From the NCBI GenBank assembly GCA_023398495.1, contig JAEWSG010000128.1, forward strand, positions 1-49,162: 49,162 bases of DNA. Direction: 5' to 3'. Positions 41,765 through 49,162 of the stretch are shown one piece after another (the first letter of the stretch is position 1; every line of letters begins with the position of its first letter). The notes under the pieces were generated by a model. That model made no database searches and had not been told where the DNA came from. It saw only the letters and a list, made by a program, of their open reading frames with translations. A program made the position numbers and the translations under genes. The DNA is from Bacillota bacterium (GTDB lineage Bacteria; Bacillota; Clostridia; Acetivibrionales; Acetivibrionaceae).

Positions 41765-43078
41765 ATGAATATGAATATCAATTTAAAATTACCTGAAGAG
41801 GTTACACACATAATAAAGAAATTGAATGACAATAACTATAAGGCATATGTAGTTGGTGGATGCGTAAGGGACAGCATCCTTAATAAGCAGCCAAAAGATT
41901 GGGATGTCTCAACATCTGCAACACCCGATGAAGTAAAAATTCTTTTTAAAAAAACTATCGACACTGGTATCAAACATGGTACAGTTTCCGTAGTGCTAAA
42001 CAACAGTGTTACAGAAATCACTACCTTTAGGACAGGAATTGAACAAAAAAACAAAAGTCTTATCACTGATCTTTCTTATAGAGACTTAACCATAAATGCT
42101 ATAGCATTCCATCCCTCAGAAGGGTTATTTGACCCTCACTCGGGAGTAGAAGATATAAACAATGCAATAATACGTGCTGTAGGAAATCCTGATTACAGGT
42201 TTATGGAAGACCCTTTAAGGATGTTGCGTGCTGTACGTTTTTGTGCTTTACTCGGATTTGATATAGATAAAACAACCTTAGAAGCAATAAAAAGAAACAA
42301 GGAACTCATAAAAAATATCAGCCAGGAACGCATAAGGGATGAGCTGTCAAAAATATTGATGTCCGAAAGACCACTTGCGTTTACCATTTTAAGAGAAACT
42401 AGCATCCTGAAATACATTTTACCTGAATTTGATGTATGCTTTGACATTACACAAAACCATCCTTATCATGTTTTCAATGTTGCGACGCACTCTTTAGTGT
42501 CGGTATCTGCAATTGAAAAAAAGGACTTTTTAAAATGGACCATGCTATTGCATGATACAGGGAAAGCATTGACAAAATCAACCGATGTGGAAGGCATAGA
42601 CCATTTTTATAGTCACCAGGAAAAAAGTGTTGAAATCACAAAAACTGTATTGGAAAGACTTAAATTTGACAATAAAACTATTGCAAAGGTTTGTCATCTC
42701 GTTAAATACCACGATAAACGCATAAAACCTGATTACAGTTCAGTAAGAAGAGCTGCAAGCACAATTGGAGCTGACCACTTTCTTGACCTCTTAAAAGTCC
42801 AGGAAGCCGACCAAAAAGGCCAGAATCCCAAATTACTTGAAACAAGGCGGCAGGATTTATATAAAATAAAGGAAATTTATACCGAAATCATTAAAAACTC
42901 TCAATGCTTAAGCATAAAGGACCTCCAGATAGACGGAACCGACTTGATAAACTTAGGCTTTGCTCAAGGCAAGGAAATCGGGTATATCTTGCAAAAACTT
43001 TTAGATACTATAATAGACAAACCCGAGCTAAATACAAGGGAAGAATTATTGAAAATTGCAGAGTCTTTTAAAAATTAA
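41765..43078 (+). CDS. cca: CCA-adding tRNA nucleotidyltransferase with HD domain
   Basis: 437 residues. The class II nucleotidyltransferase head has KAYVVGGCVRDSILNKQPKD, the metal-binding pair in DWDVSTSATPDEV, and a template region around RFMEDPLRMLRAVRFCALLG. It builds or repairs the 3' CCA of tRNAs. A C-terminal HD domain (WTMLLHDTGKA, later HDKRIKPDYS) suggests added phosphohydrolase activity. The gene starts after GAGTGAGG and lies downstream of a gene-free kilobase. Confidence 0.93.
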   Translation: MNMNINLKLPEEVTHIIKKLNDNNYKAYVVGGCVRDSILNKQPKDWDVSTSATPDEVKILFKKTIDTGIKHGTVSVVLNNSVTEITTFRTGIEQKNKSLITDLSYRDLTINAIAFHPSEGLFDPHSGVEDINNAIIRAVGNPDYRFMEDPLRMLRAVRFCALLGFDIDKTTLEAIKRNKELIKNISQERIRDELSKILMSERPLAFTILRETSILKYILPEFDVCFDITQNHPYHVFNVATHSLVSVSAIEKKDFLKWTMLLHDTGKALTKSTDVEGIDHFYSHQEKSVEITKTVLERLKFDNKTIAKVCHLVKYHDKRIKPDYSSVRRAASTIGADHFLDLLKVQEADQKGQNPKLLETRRQDLYKIKEIYTEIIKNSQCLSIKDLQIDGTDLINLGFAQGKEIGYILQKLLDTIIDKPELNTREELLKIAESFKN

Positions 43079-43142
43079 TGATGAATTAATAAAGTGTCTT
43101 TATCATAGATTAAGTTTGAGTTTAAACGGGAGTGAATATTTT

Positions 43143-44072
43143 ATGATAACCAATACTTTTACTTTCAAAGCCTGTGATGGAGAAGATATATTTGCGTATA
43201 AATGCTCACCGACAAATTCAGCTTCTAAGGGAGTTTTCCAGATTATACATGGTTTGTGCGAACATTCAGGAAGATACCTTGACTTTGCAAAAGCTTTGAC
43301 GGATGTGGGTTATATAGTATATGCACACGACCAAAGGGGGCATGGCAGGACTTCAAAGAATCAGAACAAGCTTGTTCATATTAATAGCGGCGGATGGAAT
43401 CTCATGATAAAAGATTGCAATGCACTTACAGAAATCATAAAAAAAGACAACCCCAACAGACCTGTTTTCATATTTGGACATAGTATGGGAAGCTTCATAC
43501 TGAGAAACATTCTCCAAAATACAACTCCAGAAGTAACTGGAGCGATTTTATCTGGTACAGGCTTGTACGAAAATTTTCTCGTGAACGCAGGCATTCTAAT
43601 CGCAAAAACATTGGTCAGAAGAAGAGGCGAGCAAAAAAGAAGCTACTACATAAACAATATTACCTTCAGAGCCTTTAACTCCTATATTCCGTATCCCAAA
43701 ACTTTTTTTGACTGGCTCTCAAGAGATGAAAAAGTAATTAATAATGTTTTTAATGATCCACTCTATAGGATCCATTGTTCAAACAACCTTTTTCTGGAGA
43801 TGTTTAAAGGTATCAAGGAAATTCAATGCCAAAATTGTATTTCAAGAATCCCCAAGAATCTACCTATACTTTTGATTTCAGGAGACAAGGATCCTGTAGG
43901 CCATTGGGGCAAAGACGCACCTGAACTGGCCAAACTTTATAGGAGTTTTGGCATTAATACGGTACACTATAAACTATATCCTGGTGCAAGACACGAATTA
44001 ATAAACGAAATCAACAAAAATGAAGTAATACACGATATTATCAAGTGGCTTCACCTTAAAGAAGAGGGATAA
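43143..44072 (+). CDS. Alpha/beta hydrolase, monoacylglycerol lipase-like
   Basis: 309 residues from the ATG at 43143, which has GGGAGTG upstream; the longer frame overlaps cca and lacks a site. The serine hydrolase core shows QIIHGLCEHSGRYLDFAKAL, YAHDQRGHGRTSKNQNK, the nucleophile elbow FIFGHSMGSFILR, Asp in SGDKDPVGHWG, and His in GARHELINEI. It resembles lysophospholipases and monoglyceride lipases. There is no signal peptide, so it acts in the cytoplasm. It follows cca by about 64 bp; a functional link is not evident. Confidence 0.9.
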   Translation: MITNTFTFKACDGEDIFAYKCSPTNSASKGVFQIIHGLCEHSGRYLDFAKALTDVGYIVYAHDQRGHGRTSKNQNKLVHINSGGWNLMIKDCNALTEIIKKDNPNRPVFIFGHSMGSFILRNILQNTTPEVTGAILSGTGLYENFLVNAGILIAKTLVRRRGEQKRSYYINNITFRAFNSYIPYPKTFFDWLSRDEKVINNVFNDPLYRIHCSNNLFLEMFKGIKEIQCQNCISRIPKNLPILLISGDKDPVGHWGKDAPELAKLYRSFGINTVHYKLYPGARHELINEINKNEVIHDIIKWLHLKEEG

Positions 44073-44176
44073 GCCCAATAATAGAATTTACACGCACTCA
44101 ATATCTACTTAATATGCTTGTCTGACACACTGATATTCTTACATAAAGCATCATAAATTTTCATATTTTCACTAAA

Positions 44177-44923
44177 TCAAAATCCATTTTGTTTTCCACA
44201 CTTTCCTCTTGCCATTTTAGCTATCCACAGCTTGTTTCCCTCGTTTGCAATCTGATTGTACTTGACCATAGCAGCTTCTTTATTGCCGTCTTGCTCATCT
44301 ATCTGAGCCAAATAGTATAAAACTTCTAGTCGAGTTCGTCTACTAAGCTTTTGGTTCAGTATCTTATTAAATTGTTCACGGCTTTCATTATATCTTTTTA
44401 AATAGAAAAACCTTTCTGCCACAAGTTGATTTACAGCAAGCAATACTCTAGGATATATTGGCGGCAGTACAGGGAGCTGTGTTTCAAACAATTCTTCAGC
44501 ACGGTTAATTTCTCCTAACTCATAGAAGCATATCATCAGATTGATTGTAAATATAAGTAAAGTACTATTTTTACTTGACAATTTGCTAGTATCTATTGAA
44601 AGCAATATCTCCTTAGCTTCCTCAAATCTACCTAGCGTAATTAATCCTGCCGCCCTGTCAATATCAAAATACTTATTGAACTTCGGATTTTTGCCTGTAA
44701 TAGCCCATTGTTTTTCTGTTCTCTCAAGAAATGCCTCCGGGTCACATTCATAATCTAATAGGCTCAATCGTTTTTTACCCCGCATAAAAGCTATAAATAA
44801 ATATCCTATCATTACAATTAACACTGTAATTGCTCCCGCAAGTAATGGTTGAATATTTATTGCCAGTAACAATATCATTATAATTGCTGTTATAATCATA
44901 AAAACAAATTTATTTACCAACAT
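44177..44923 (-). CDS. TPR-like membrane protein
   Basis: 248 residues. Two N-terminal membrane segments (FVFMIITAIIMILLLAINI and LAGAITVLIVMIGYLFIAFM) are followed by a cytoplasmic domain of about 190 residues rich in helix pairs that resemble TPRs (KWIDI-type AAGLITLGRFEEAKEILLSI, ELGEINRAEELFETQLPVLP, KRYNESREQFNKIL, IDEQDGNKEAAMVKYNQIAN). GGAGGATAATAA precedes the ATG. It lies downstream of a 28-residue small ORF and the amj gene. Its function is unknown. Confidence 0.82.
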   Translation of the reverse strand: MLVNKFVFMIITAIIMILLLAINIQPLLAGAITVLIVMIGYLFIAFMRGKKRLSLLDYECDPEAFLERTEKQWAITGKNPKFNKYFDIDRAAGLITLGRFEEAKEILLSIDTSKLSSKNSTLLIFTINLMICFYELGEINRAEELFETQLPVLPPIYPRVLLAVNQLVAERFFYLKRYNESREQFNKILNQKLSRRTRLEVLYYLAQIDEQDGNKEAAMVKYNQIANEGNKLWIAKMARGKCGKQNGF

Positions 44924-44958
44924 TTATTATCCTCCTGCCTCTATGGTTTCTTGAAGTC

Positions 44959-45045
44959 CTATTCAATACGTTCCTTCCAGTTTTGTGATTTGCACACATC
45001 TAATCTTTTCAATGTTATCACATCAACATTTGAATTACTTTCCAT
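44959..45045 (-). CDS. 28-residue small ORF
   Basis: A short frame, beginning MESNSNVDVITLKRLD and ending in NWKERIE, starts five bases after a near-perfect AGGAGGTAATT-type ribosome site. It is hydrophilic with one Cys, and has no membrane segment or obvious precursor motif. It sits between amj and the TPR membrane protein genes in the same direction. It could be a small protein, a precursor peptide or a leader peptide controlling the downstream gene. The ribosome site is unusually strong for a chance frame. Confidence 0.55.
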   Translation of the reverse strand: MESNSNVDVITLKRLDVCKSQNWKERIE

Positions 45046-45089
45046 AATTACCTCCTAAATGAAGTCTGTCTTCCTTTAACAGACTAATT

Positions 45090-45878
45090 TTATAACCTTG
45101 CAATAAAAGCTATTGCGTATGCACCTGGAATTAAAATCAATATAGATAAGCCAGTTCCCAACACTTTGCTTCCAACCATTCCAATTACACATCCTCTAAA
45201 GTCAATTTCGTTATATTTTCCCTCTACGACTTCGTCAGTTAGCATGGATAAGTATGGGTCTATAAATATCGCAAGTATAATAGTTGCAAGACTATTTACA
45301 ACAGAAGAAAGCTGAACACAAGTTGCCCTAACATCAGGAGCTAATGTAATTGCGTATATAGGCGAAAAGACTCCTGCAGTTAATAGCGCAACCGTTAACG
45401 TATTCAAAATAAATATCCTTAAGGGCAATTTGTTCTTTTTTATCTTTTCCAGAGTACTTTTTTCCGGTACTACAACACAACTTCTAATATGCCTTAGTCC
45501 AGACTTTGAAAAGCTATGCATAATTATTTTATAGACTGACTTCTCAATACAAAAGGCATTAACACCTTTAGAAAAAACTCTTTGAAAAGTGGGTATTAAA
45601 AAGGCTCCTATAATTGTAGCAAAAGTTATTATAGTAATAATTTCTATAAACAAAATATTAATTTGATTTGAATTCGAGTTATTCTCCACATAACTGGTAA
45701 GCATAGGCAATTGAAAAACATTAGCTGCTCTTGAAATTAATGCAACGGCATTAAAAAGAGCAAATGATATTGCAATCTTTCCCGTTCTAACTCCTACAAT
45801 TCTTACTGCATATGCAAGAGTTCCAACTAATGCAATAACAAAGTTCAGTATTATAACAATAAACATAGATATTGTCAT
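45090..45878 (-). CDS. amj: Lipid II flippase, Amj family
   Basis: 262 residues with about six membrane segments. The start MTISMFIVIILNFVIALVGT, then AYAVRIVGVRTGKIAISFAL and FNAVALISRAANVFQLPML, matches the Amj family (Bacillus YdaH). Amj moves lipid II across the membrane for peptidoglycan synthesis and is an alternative to MurJ. The C-terminal region DPYLSMLTDEVVEGKYNEID, then FRGCVIGMVGSKVLGTGLS, is also typical. AAGGAAG lies upstream of the ATG. In this window it is followed by the small ORF and a TPR membrane protein. In Bacillus the gene is induced by envelope stress; control here is unknown. Confidence 0.88.
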   Translation of the reverse strand: MTISMFIVIILNFVIALVGTLAYAVRIVGVRTGKIAISFALFNAVALISRAANVFQLPMLTSYVENNSNSNQINILFIEIITIITFATIIGAFLIPTFQRVFSKGVNAFCIEKSVYKIIMHSFSKSGLRHIRSCVVVPEKSTLEKIKKNKLPLRIFILNTLTVALLTAGVFSPIYAITLAPDVRATCVQLSSVVNSLATIILAIFIDPYLSMLTDEVVEGKYNEIDFRGCVIGMVGSKVLGTGLSILILIPGAYAIAFIARL

Positions 45879-45998
45879 TATTTTGCTTCCTTTCTAATAT
45901 TTTTAATAATTATATATCAGCGGAAACATCAAAACAAGTTCCTACTATAATTCCTATTTACTTTTCAATAATTTACCTCAATAAAACAGACCTATTAT

Positions 45999-46781
45999 CT
46001 AATTAGTTGGTTTAAACCTTTTTCTTGTTTGATGTTCTTCATCAAGTACAGCTTCTCTTGCTGGAATTCCTGTAAGTGCCCCTAATTCATGCTGTGCTTC
46101 AATTACCCTTTCTAGCCATAATTGTTTATGCTCGTCAAAATTACGGCAATCTTTTGGTATATAAATTGGTTTTGCAAATACTAAACGATTCTCAGCACCT
46201 TCAACAGCTTGCTCAATAAATGCCGGCAAAACTGGAATACCCAACAATCTAGCTAACCAGAATGCTCCTGTCTCAATATCTTCTGCTATATCTTTATTTA
46301 TGTCATAAATCGTTCCCTGAGAGAATATAAGAAAATGTTTTGGTTTTTCACCTTCATTAAACCACTTTCCAGCAGCTCTCATCGCCGCCATTGATCCGCT
46401 AAAACTTTTACGATCAACTGGAAAAACTTTTTCCAACTCTAATATCGGCATTAATTCTTTAGGTATTGAAACACCATTAAAGCAATTTTCTTTAGCAAAA
46501 ACAAATATCTCCGGATAAGTATCTATAACTTGATGCATAATCTCATAATAATAACTCATTATTAACGGAGCATCAGAATCAGTTAAATGATTAGTTGCTA
46601 TTATATAAGAAGTAGTAGTAAAATCTTCCGGTAAGTTATAAGCTTTAAAATTATATAAGTTTAAAAGCATTTTCTTTACTTCAATTAATTTATTTCTTAA
46701 TTTTTCCGGATTATCTACAATACTCAATATTTCTTTTTTTGCATTTTCATTAAACAATGAACTGGCATTAAACAAACGCAT
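45999..46781 (-). CDS. PlsC-like acyltransferase
   Basis: 260 residues. The acyltransferase H-x4-D motif reads NHLTDSD, with a further conserved block FPVDRKSFSGSMAAMRAAG, the FSQGTI segment in place of the usual FPEGT, and PVLPAFIEQAVEG. Members transfer acyl chains from ACP or CoA to lysophosphatidate-type acceptors. The Glu-to-Gln change in motif III is unusual, and the exact reaction is uncertain. AGGGGGAATGTT precedes the ATG. It lies about 120 bp upstream of amj on the same strand. Confidence 0.75.
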   Translation of the reverse strand: MRLFNASSLFNENAKKEILSIVDNPEKLRNKLIEVKKMLLNLYNFKAYNLPEDFTTTSYIIATNHLTDSDAPLIMSYYYEIMHQVIDTYPEIFVFAKENCFNGVSIPKELMPILELEKVFPVDRKSFSGSMAAMRAAGKWFNEGEKPKHFLIFSQGTIYDINKDIAEDIETGAFWLARLLGIPVLPAFIEQAVEGAENRLVFAKPIYIPKDCRNFDEHKQLWLERVIEAQHELGALTGIPAREAVLDEEHQTRKRFKPTN

Positions 46782-47110
46782 AACATTCCCCCTGAAACTA
46801 GCTTAATTTATTGCTGTGCTTTCTTGTCACTTGCAATATTTACTTTAGCACTATTGTCATATAATTTTTTAATAAAGTACTTAAATGTATAAATAAATTT
46901 TAACTGTTTTTTATACAAAAAACAAACACCTTTATTAAGGTGTTTTCCGTTTTTAATGTTTGTGGAATAAGCGTCACAAATGTATACCATTTATAATCAT
47001 CTATAATAACTGTTTATACCTGTTAATTAATACTTAATTGGTCGATGTCCATTCCTCAATATTATTGTAAAATGCCTCCTGAAAACAGTATTCAATTGCA
47101 CATAATGTGC
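46782..47110. other. Intergenic region between barstar and acyltransferase genes
   Basis: This 329-bp gap holds the hairpin AACACCTT-TATT-AAGGTGTT (46925-46944), which on the minus strand precedes GTTTTTTG. It fits a terminator for the barnase/barstar unit. The remainder should contain the acyltransferase promoter. A 60-codon open frame at 46808-46990 has no ribosome site and runs through the hairpin, so I do not treat it as a gene. Confidence 0.5.
46925..46944 (-). terminator. Terminator of the barnase/barstar unit
   Basis: AACACCTT and AAGGTGTT form an 8-bp perfect stem with a TATT loop. On the minus strand a T-rich tract (GTTTTTTG) follows. It lies about 165 bp after the barstar stop. Confidence 0.65.
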
Positions 47111-47383
47111 TTACTTTTTTATACATACTATGACCTTGCAGTTTTCTTCGGCTAAATCCTCAAAAAGTTCTATAATCGATTTACCATAGGTTCCGAGATT
47201 ACTATAAATGATTTCAGAATTCAGAATTGTTATTTTTTTCTGCGAAAAGTCTGTTGAAAGACAATCCCACAAAGCATCCAGATTAGCCCCATAGTACTCG
47301 GGCAATGACAATTTTTCTTTTAAATATGCATGTGTTGTTTCTTTATCGAGCATTTTTGCTCCGTCTAACTTAATTTCTTTCAT
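47111..47383 (-). CDS. Barstar-family ribonuclease inhibitor
   Basis: 90 residues, the normal length of barstar. LPEYYGANLDALWDCLS carries the key acidic residues (Asp36 and Asp40 here, matching barstar Asp35 and Asp39) that fill the barnase active site. Its ATG overlaps the barnase TGA (ATGA), and a GGGAGGAAAAG site lies inside the barnase gene, so it is translationally coupled. It protects the cell by binding the enzyme before export. Confidence in the pairing is very high because of the overlap. Confidence 0.93.
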   Translation of the reverse strand: MKEIKLDGAKMLDKETTHAYLKEKLSLPEYYGANLDALWDCLSTDFSQKKITILNSEIIYSNLGTYGKSIIELFEDLAEENCKVIVCIKK

Positions 47384-48072
47384 TGCTTTTCCTCCCGAAA
47401 TAACTGTTCAAATGTTTCATAATGGTCGGCCGTATAATACACAAGTCCGTCATTAGAGTAAACTATCCGCTCGCTTCCACGGTAAACACCTTTATAGTTA
47501 ATATCACATTCGTAGTATTTCCGTCCTGCCTTTTTGGGCAATATACCTTCCCTGTTGCCGAAAACATCTCCACCAATGGACATTTTGTCAGTTACCTTCC
47601 AGAGGTTGCCTTTTGAATTATCCCAACCTCTATTCTCGGCCTCTTTTTTTGTAATATAGTTTGGCGGTAGTTGATGAAACATGTGAATATATGCAGCGAC
47701 TTCATCTTTTGTGGAATATCTCTGTCCCTTTTCCACTTGAACTCCAGCATCAGGCAACTCTGTTATTTTAGGTGCTTCTGATGTTTCAGATGCTTTTGAT
47801 ATTTCCGGTGTTCTCGTTACTTTTTTTGTTTCTGCCGTTTCTTCCGGTAATTCTGTTTTATCTGGTATTTCTGATTTGTCCGGTATCGGAATTGTGTCTA
47901 CAACTTCTGCTTTATCTGGAGTTGCCATTCCCTCTGACGTGTCGATAACCGTCAAAACAGAAGTAGCAGTTGGAACAGGTAAAACTGTTGTATTTTCATC
48001 GCATCCGATTATCCCAATCATAAACATCAAGAGTATTATAATACTCAACAAATATCTGTTTAATATTTTCAC
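47380..48072 (-). CDS. Lipid-anchored barnase-family ribonuclease
   Basis: About 230 residues from the GTG at 48072 (a longer frame opens at GTG 48090). A lipoprotein signal ends in IIGC (Cys24). A Pro/Thr/Glu/Lys-rich linker of about 75 residues follows. The C-terminal ~110 residues are a barnase domain: YITKKEAENRGWDNSKGNLW, then SIGGDVFGNREG, with catalytic Glu in YECDINY, Arg in YRGSERIVYS, and His in TADHYETFEQLF. Barnase is a secreted RNA-degrading toxin; this one appears to be tethered to the outer face of the membrane. It is directly followed by its barstar. Possible uses are defence, competition or RNA scavenging (inference). Confidence 0.9.
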   Translation of the reverse strand: MKILNRYLLSIIILLMFMIGIIGCDENTTVLPVPTATSVLTVIDTSEGMATPDKAEVVDTIPIPDKSEIPDKTELPEETAETKKVTRTPEISKASETSEAPKITELPDAGVQVEKGQRYSTKDEVAAYIHMFHQLPPNYITKKEAENRGWDNSKGNLWKVTDKMSIGGDVFGNREGILPKKAGRKYYECDINYKGVYRGSERIVYSNDGLVYYTADHYETFEQLFREEKQ

Positions 48073-48447
48073 TTTAATTTTACACCCCACTTTTCATTGT
48101 TCTTTTGATAATAGATTATATCATAAAAACTATGGAAGACATACACTGTTATACAAATAAATCCAAGGGAATTGAATCTTATTTTTTTTAGTCTCACAAT
48201 TTTATTTCGTAAAAATCAGGCACTTATGTATCCCTTGCTAATTAGTCTTTCAGCTGATCCTTAAGCTTTTTTATCTCTTCTTTACTTTTTCCATAGACTT
48301 TGCAAAACTCTCAATTGATGATGCCTCATCCGCTTCTTCTTTTGACATTACTCCTGGAGTATTGGTTTGAAGAACATTTCCGTCTGAACCATTATCTTAA
48401 GAATGAAAAGAGTACACTTATGGATATTTTGAAAAACCCTACTACTG
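48073..48447. other. Region with degraded coding fragments upstream of barnase
   Basis: No intact gene is seen. Minus-strand fragments at 48242-48396 look like the broken C-terminus of a helical protein. The rest is AT-rich. Promoter elements for the barnase gene should lie around 48075-48180 but could not be assigned. Confidence 0.45.
48242..48396 (-). pseudogene. Frameshifted helical C-terminal fragment
   Basis: In one minus frame, between stops at 48399 and 48271, the sequence reads NTPGVMSKEEADEASSIE then FAKSMEKVKKR. If a one-base shift is allowed after MEK, the frame continues SKEEIKKLKDQLKD to a stop at 48242. Both pieces are lysine/glutamate-rich helices. No ribosome site or upstream part is found. 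It may be a decayed tail of a phage or mobile-element gene, but this is uncertain. Confidence 0.35.
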
Positions 48448-48912
48448 TTAAATCACTTGCACAACAGATAATTGCAGCATGTGATCGTTATATAGCATTA
48501 AAAGTGCTGTAGGTAATACTAAACTTATTAAATCATGTGGCATATCATCTGTACGTACAAGTAGTGCATGAGCATCGGACATAACATCAGAAAAATTATC
48601 CCATATAGTATCAGGTATACGATCTGTAACTTCCCACCCAGTTACAGTTTTAGCATAATATATTGCTTCTTTTCCAGTTAGCCTTTTATAAATATCGTTT
48701 ATCAAATCCTCACTCTTACCGTATAAATAGTCTCTTACACCCTCCGGATCAACGAGAAATAAAAACTCTAATTGTGCTGCAGTTAAGTTCAATTTCCTAT
48801 TGTTTTGTATCCTTTCCGTAGTTGGGCCAAAAGAAGCGTTAAAAGCATCAACATCTTCTTTGCTTCTAGTAGCTGATTTCAACATAATCTTGGCTAATCT
48901 TGGCAACATCAT
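48448..48912 (-). CDS. Hypothetical protein, possibly truncated
   Basis: 154 residues, mostly helical, not recognised. Readable segments include LNLTAAQLEFLFLVDPEGVR, DYLYGKSEDLINDIYKRLTG and GWEVTDRIPDTIWDNFSDVM. No Shine-Dalgarno precedes the ATGATG start, so it could be the remainder of a longer gene whose 5' part was lost. A palindrome-like CATATT...AATATG stretch lies just upstream. It precedes the broken fragment on the same strand. Confidence 0.45.
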   Translation of the reverse strand: MMLPRLAKIMLKSATRSKEDVDAFNASFGPTTERIQNNRKLNLTAAQLEFLFLVDPEGVRDYLYGKSEDLINDIYKRLTGKEAIYYAKTVTGWEVTDRIPDTIWDNFSDVMSDAHALLVRTDDMPHDLISLVLPTALLMLYNDHMLQLSVVQVI

Positions 48913-48996
48913 ATTAACAAAATATTAAGAATATGATATTATTATGTTGATGAATGTTCGGTTCATTTTGCATTTGTAACTAAAATAGAGACTTTT

Positions 48997-49025
48997 AAGG
49001 CATTCAAATAATGCCTTTTATTTTT
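48997..49025 (+). terminator. Terminator-like hairpin
   Basis: AAGGCATT and AATGCCTT form a perfect 8-bp stem with a five-base loop, followed by TTATTTTT on the plus strand and TTAAAAG on the minus. It sits between the edge gene and the hypothetical gene. Confidence 0.6.
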
Positions 49026-49048
49026 AAGGGGGATAAATAAGAACAAAA

Positions 49049-49062
49049 CCGCCCTTCGGGCG
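49049..49062 (-). terminator. Terminator of the edge gene
   Basis: CGCCC and GGGCG form a tight GC stem immediately after the TAG stop. On the minus strand it is followed by GTTTTGTTC. Confidence 0.75.
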
Positions 49063-49063
49063 A

Positions 49064-49162
49064 CTACTTGGTTCTGTGACTTTTTGAACTGTCAAAGTAA
49101 TCTTTATCAATCATAACACCATCACACTTAATACACATAATTATTGGGCATCCAGTTTCTTT
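49064..49162 (-). CDS. C-terminal end of a truncated gene
   Basis: The last 32 codons of a minus-strand gene that continues beyond the window. The readable tail is GCPIIMCIKCDGVMIDKDYF then DSSKSHRTK. It contains a Cys-x2-Cys pair suggesting a zinc or metal site. It is too short to name. Confidence 0.6.
   Translation of the reverse strand, partial: KETGCPIIMCIKCDGVMIDKDYFDSSKSHRTK

Noticed and set aside
46808..46990. 60-codon open frame between barstar and the acyltransferase
   Set aside because: It lacks a ribosome site and runs through a terminator-like hairpin.
48300..48512. 70-codon plus-strand frame ending in AQQIIAACDRYIALKVL
   Set aside because: Part of it looks protein-like, but it has no ribosome site, its first half is low-complexity Leu/Pro, and it is antisense to two minus-strand frames.
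1..49162. CRISPR array, rRNA or tRNA genes
   Set aside because: No regularly spaced direct repeats and no conserved RNA-gene signatures were found by eye on either strand.

Overview
The window is AT-rich, low-GC DNA with strong Shine-Dalgarno sites. Its gene set points to an anaerobic, probably spore-forming member of the Clostridia, most likely near the cellulolytic cluster III genera (an inference from content only). Supporting genes are a TM1266-type hydrogenase-system regulator, a PdaB-like deacetylase, an Amj-type lipid II flippase, a single-chain PurL and a DUF6382-FHA protein. No rRNA, tRNA or CRISPR array was found.

Layout. 1-2.5 kb: an ApbE flavin transferase, NusG-domain-II and Gx-transporter cluster for extracytoplasmic flavinylation or quinone-linked redox. 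2.5-6 kb: a two-OB-fold SSB-like protein, a truncated Mur-ligase-like protein, a polysaccharide deacetylase and a DNA glycosylase. 6-9 kb: a secreted duplicated-domain protein and a sensor kinase/response regulator pair. 9.1-11.2 kb: an ISKra4-like insertion sequence with exact 9-bp target duplications. It carries a probable -1 frameshift site and a 250-bp multi-stem structured passenger. 11.3-16.2 kb: hydrogenase-system regulator, ferritin and purL. 16.4-19.9 kb, plus strand: a LysR regulator, an XRE-cupin regulator and an acyl-CoA synthetase. 20-29 kb: htpG under a perfect CIRCE operator, a Fur-family regulator, a prepilin peptidase, an FHA protein and a 1249-residue GGDEF/twin-ATPase/TPR protein. 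29.6-33.7 kb: a copper-amine-oxidase-N-domain protein, an M24 peptidase, and a low-complexity Ala/Glu/Asn/Lys protein paired with a carboxypeptidase-regulatory-like protein. 33.8-40.7 kb: TPR protein, folC, secA, DUF5317, a small membrane protein and a YerC-type regulator. 40.7-41.7 kb is a gene-free stretch with three hairpin-plus-T-run signals and a MITE. 41.7-44 kb, plus strand: CCA-adding enzyme and an alpha/beta hydrolase. 44-49 kb: a TPR membrane protein, a 28-residue small ORF, amj, a PlsC-like acyltransferase, a lipid-anchored barnase with its barstar, decayed coding fragments and a truncated gene at the edge.

Three families of short repeats are visible. The first consists of ends and derivatives of the ISKra4-like element: the full element, a 200-bp MITE and a 37-bp remnant, the last with perfect 9-bp target duplications. 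The second is a palindromic element found directly after the stop codons of the NusG-domain-II and DUF5317 genes. The third is an AT-rich block at 11.57, 19.89 and 32.2 kb. The strongest candidates for new biology are the structured passenger in the insertion sequence, the GGDEF-STAND-TPR protein, the surface-anchored barnase/barstar pair and the low-complexity protein pair.
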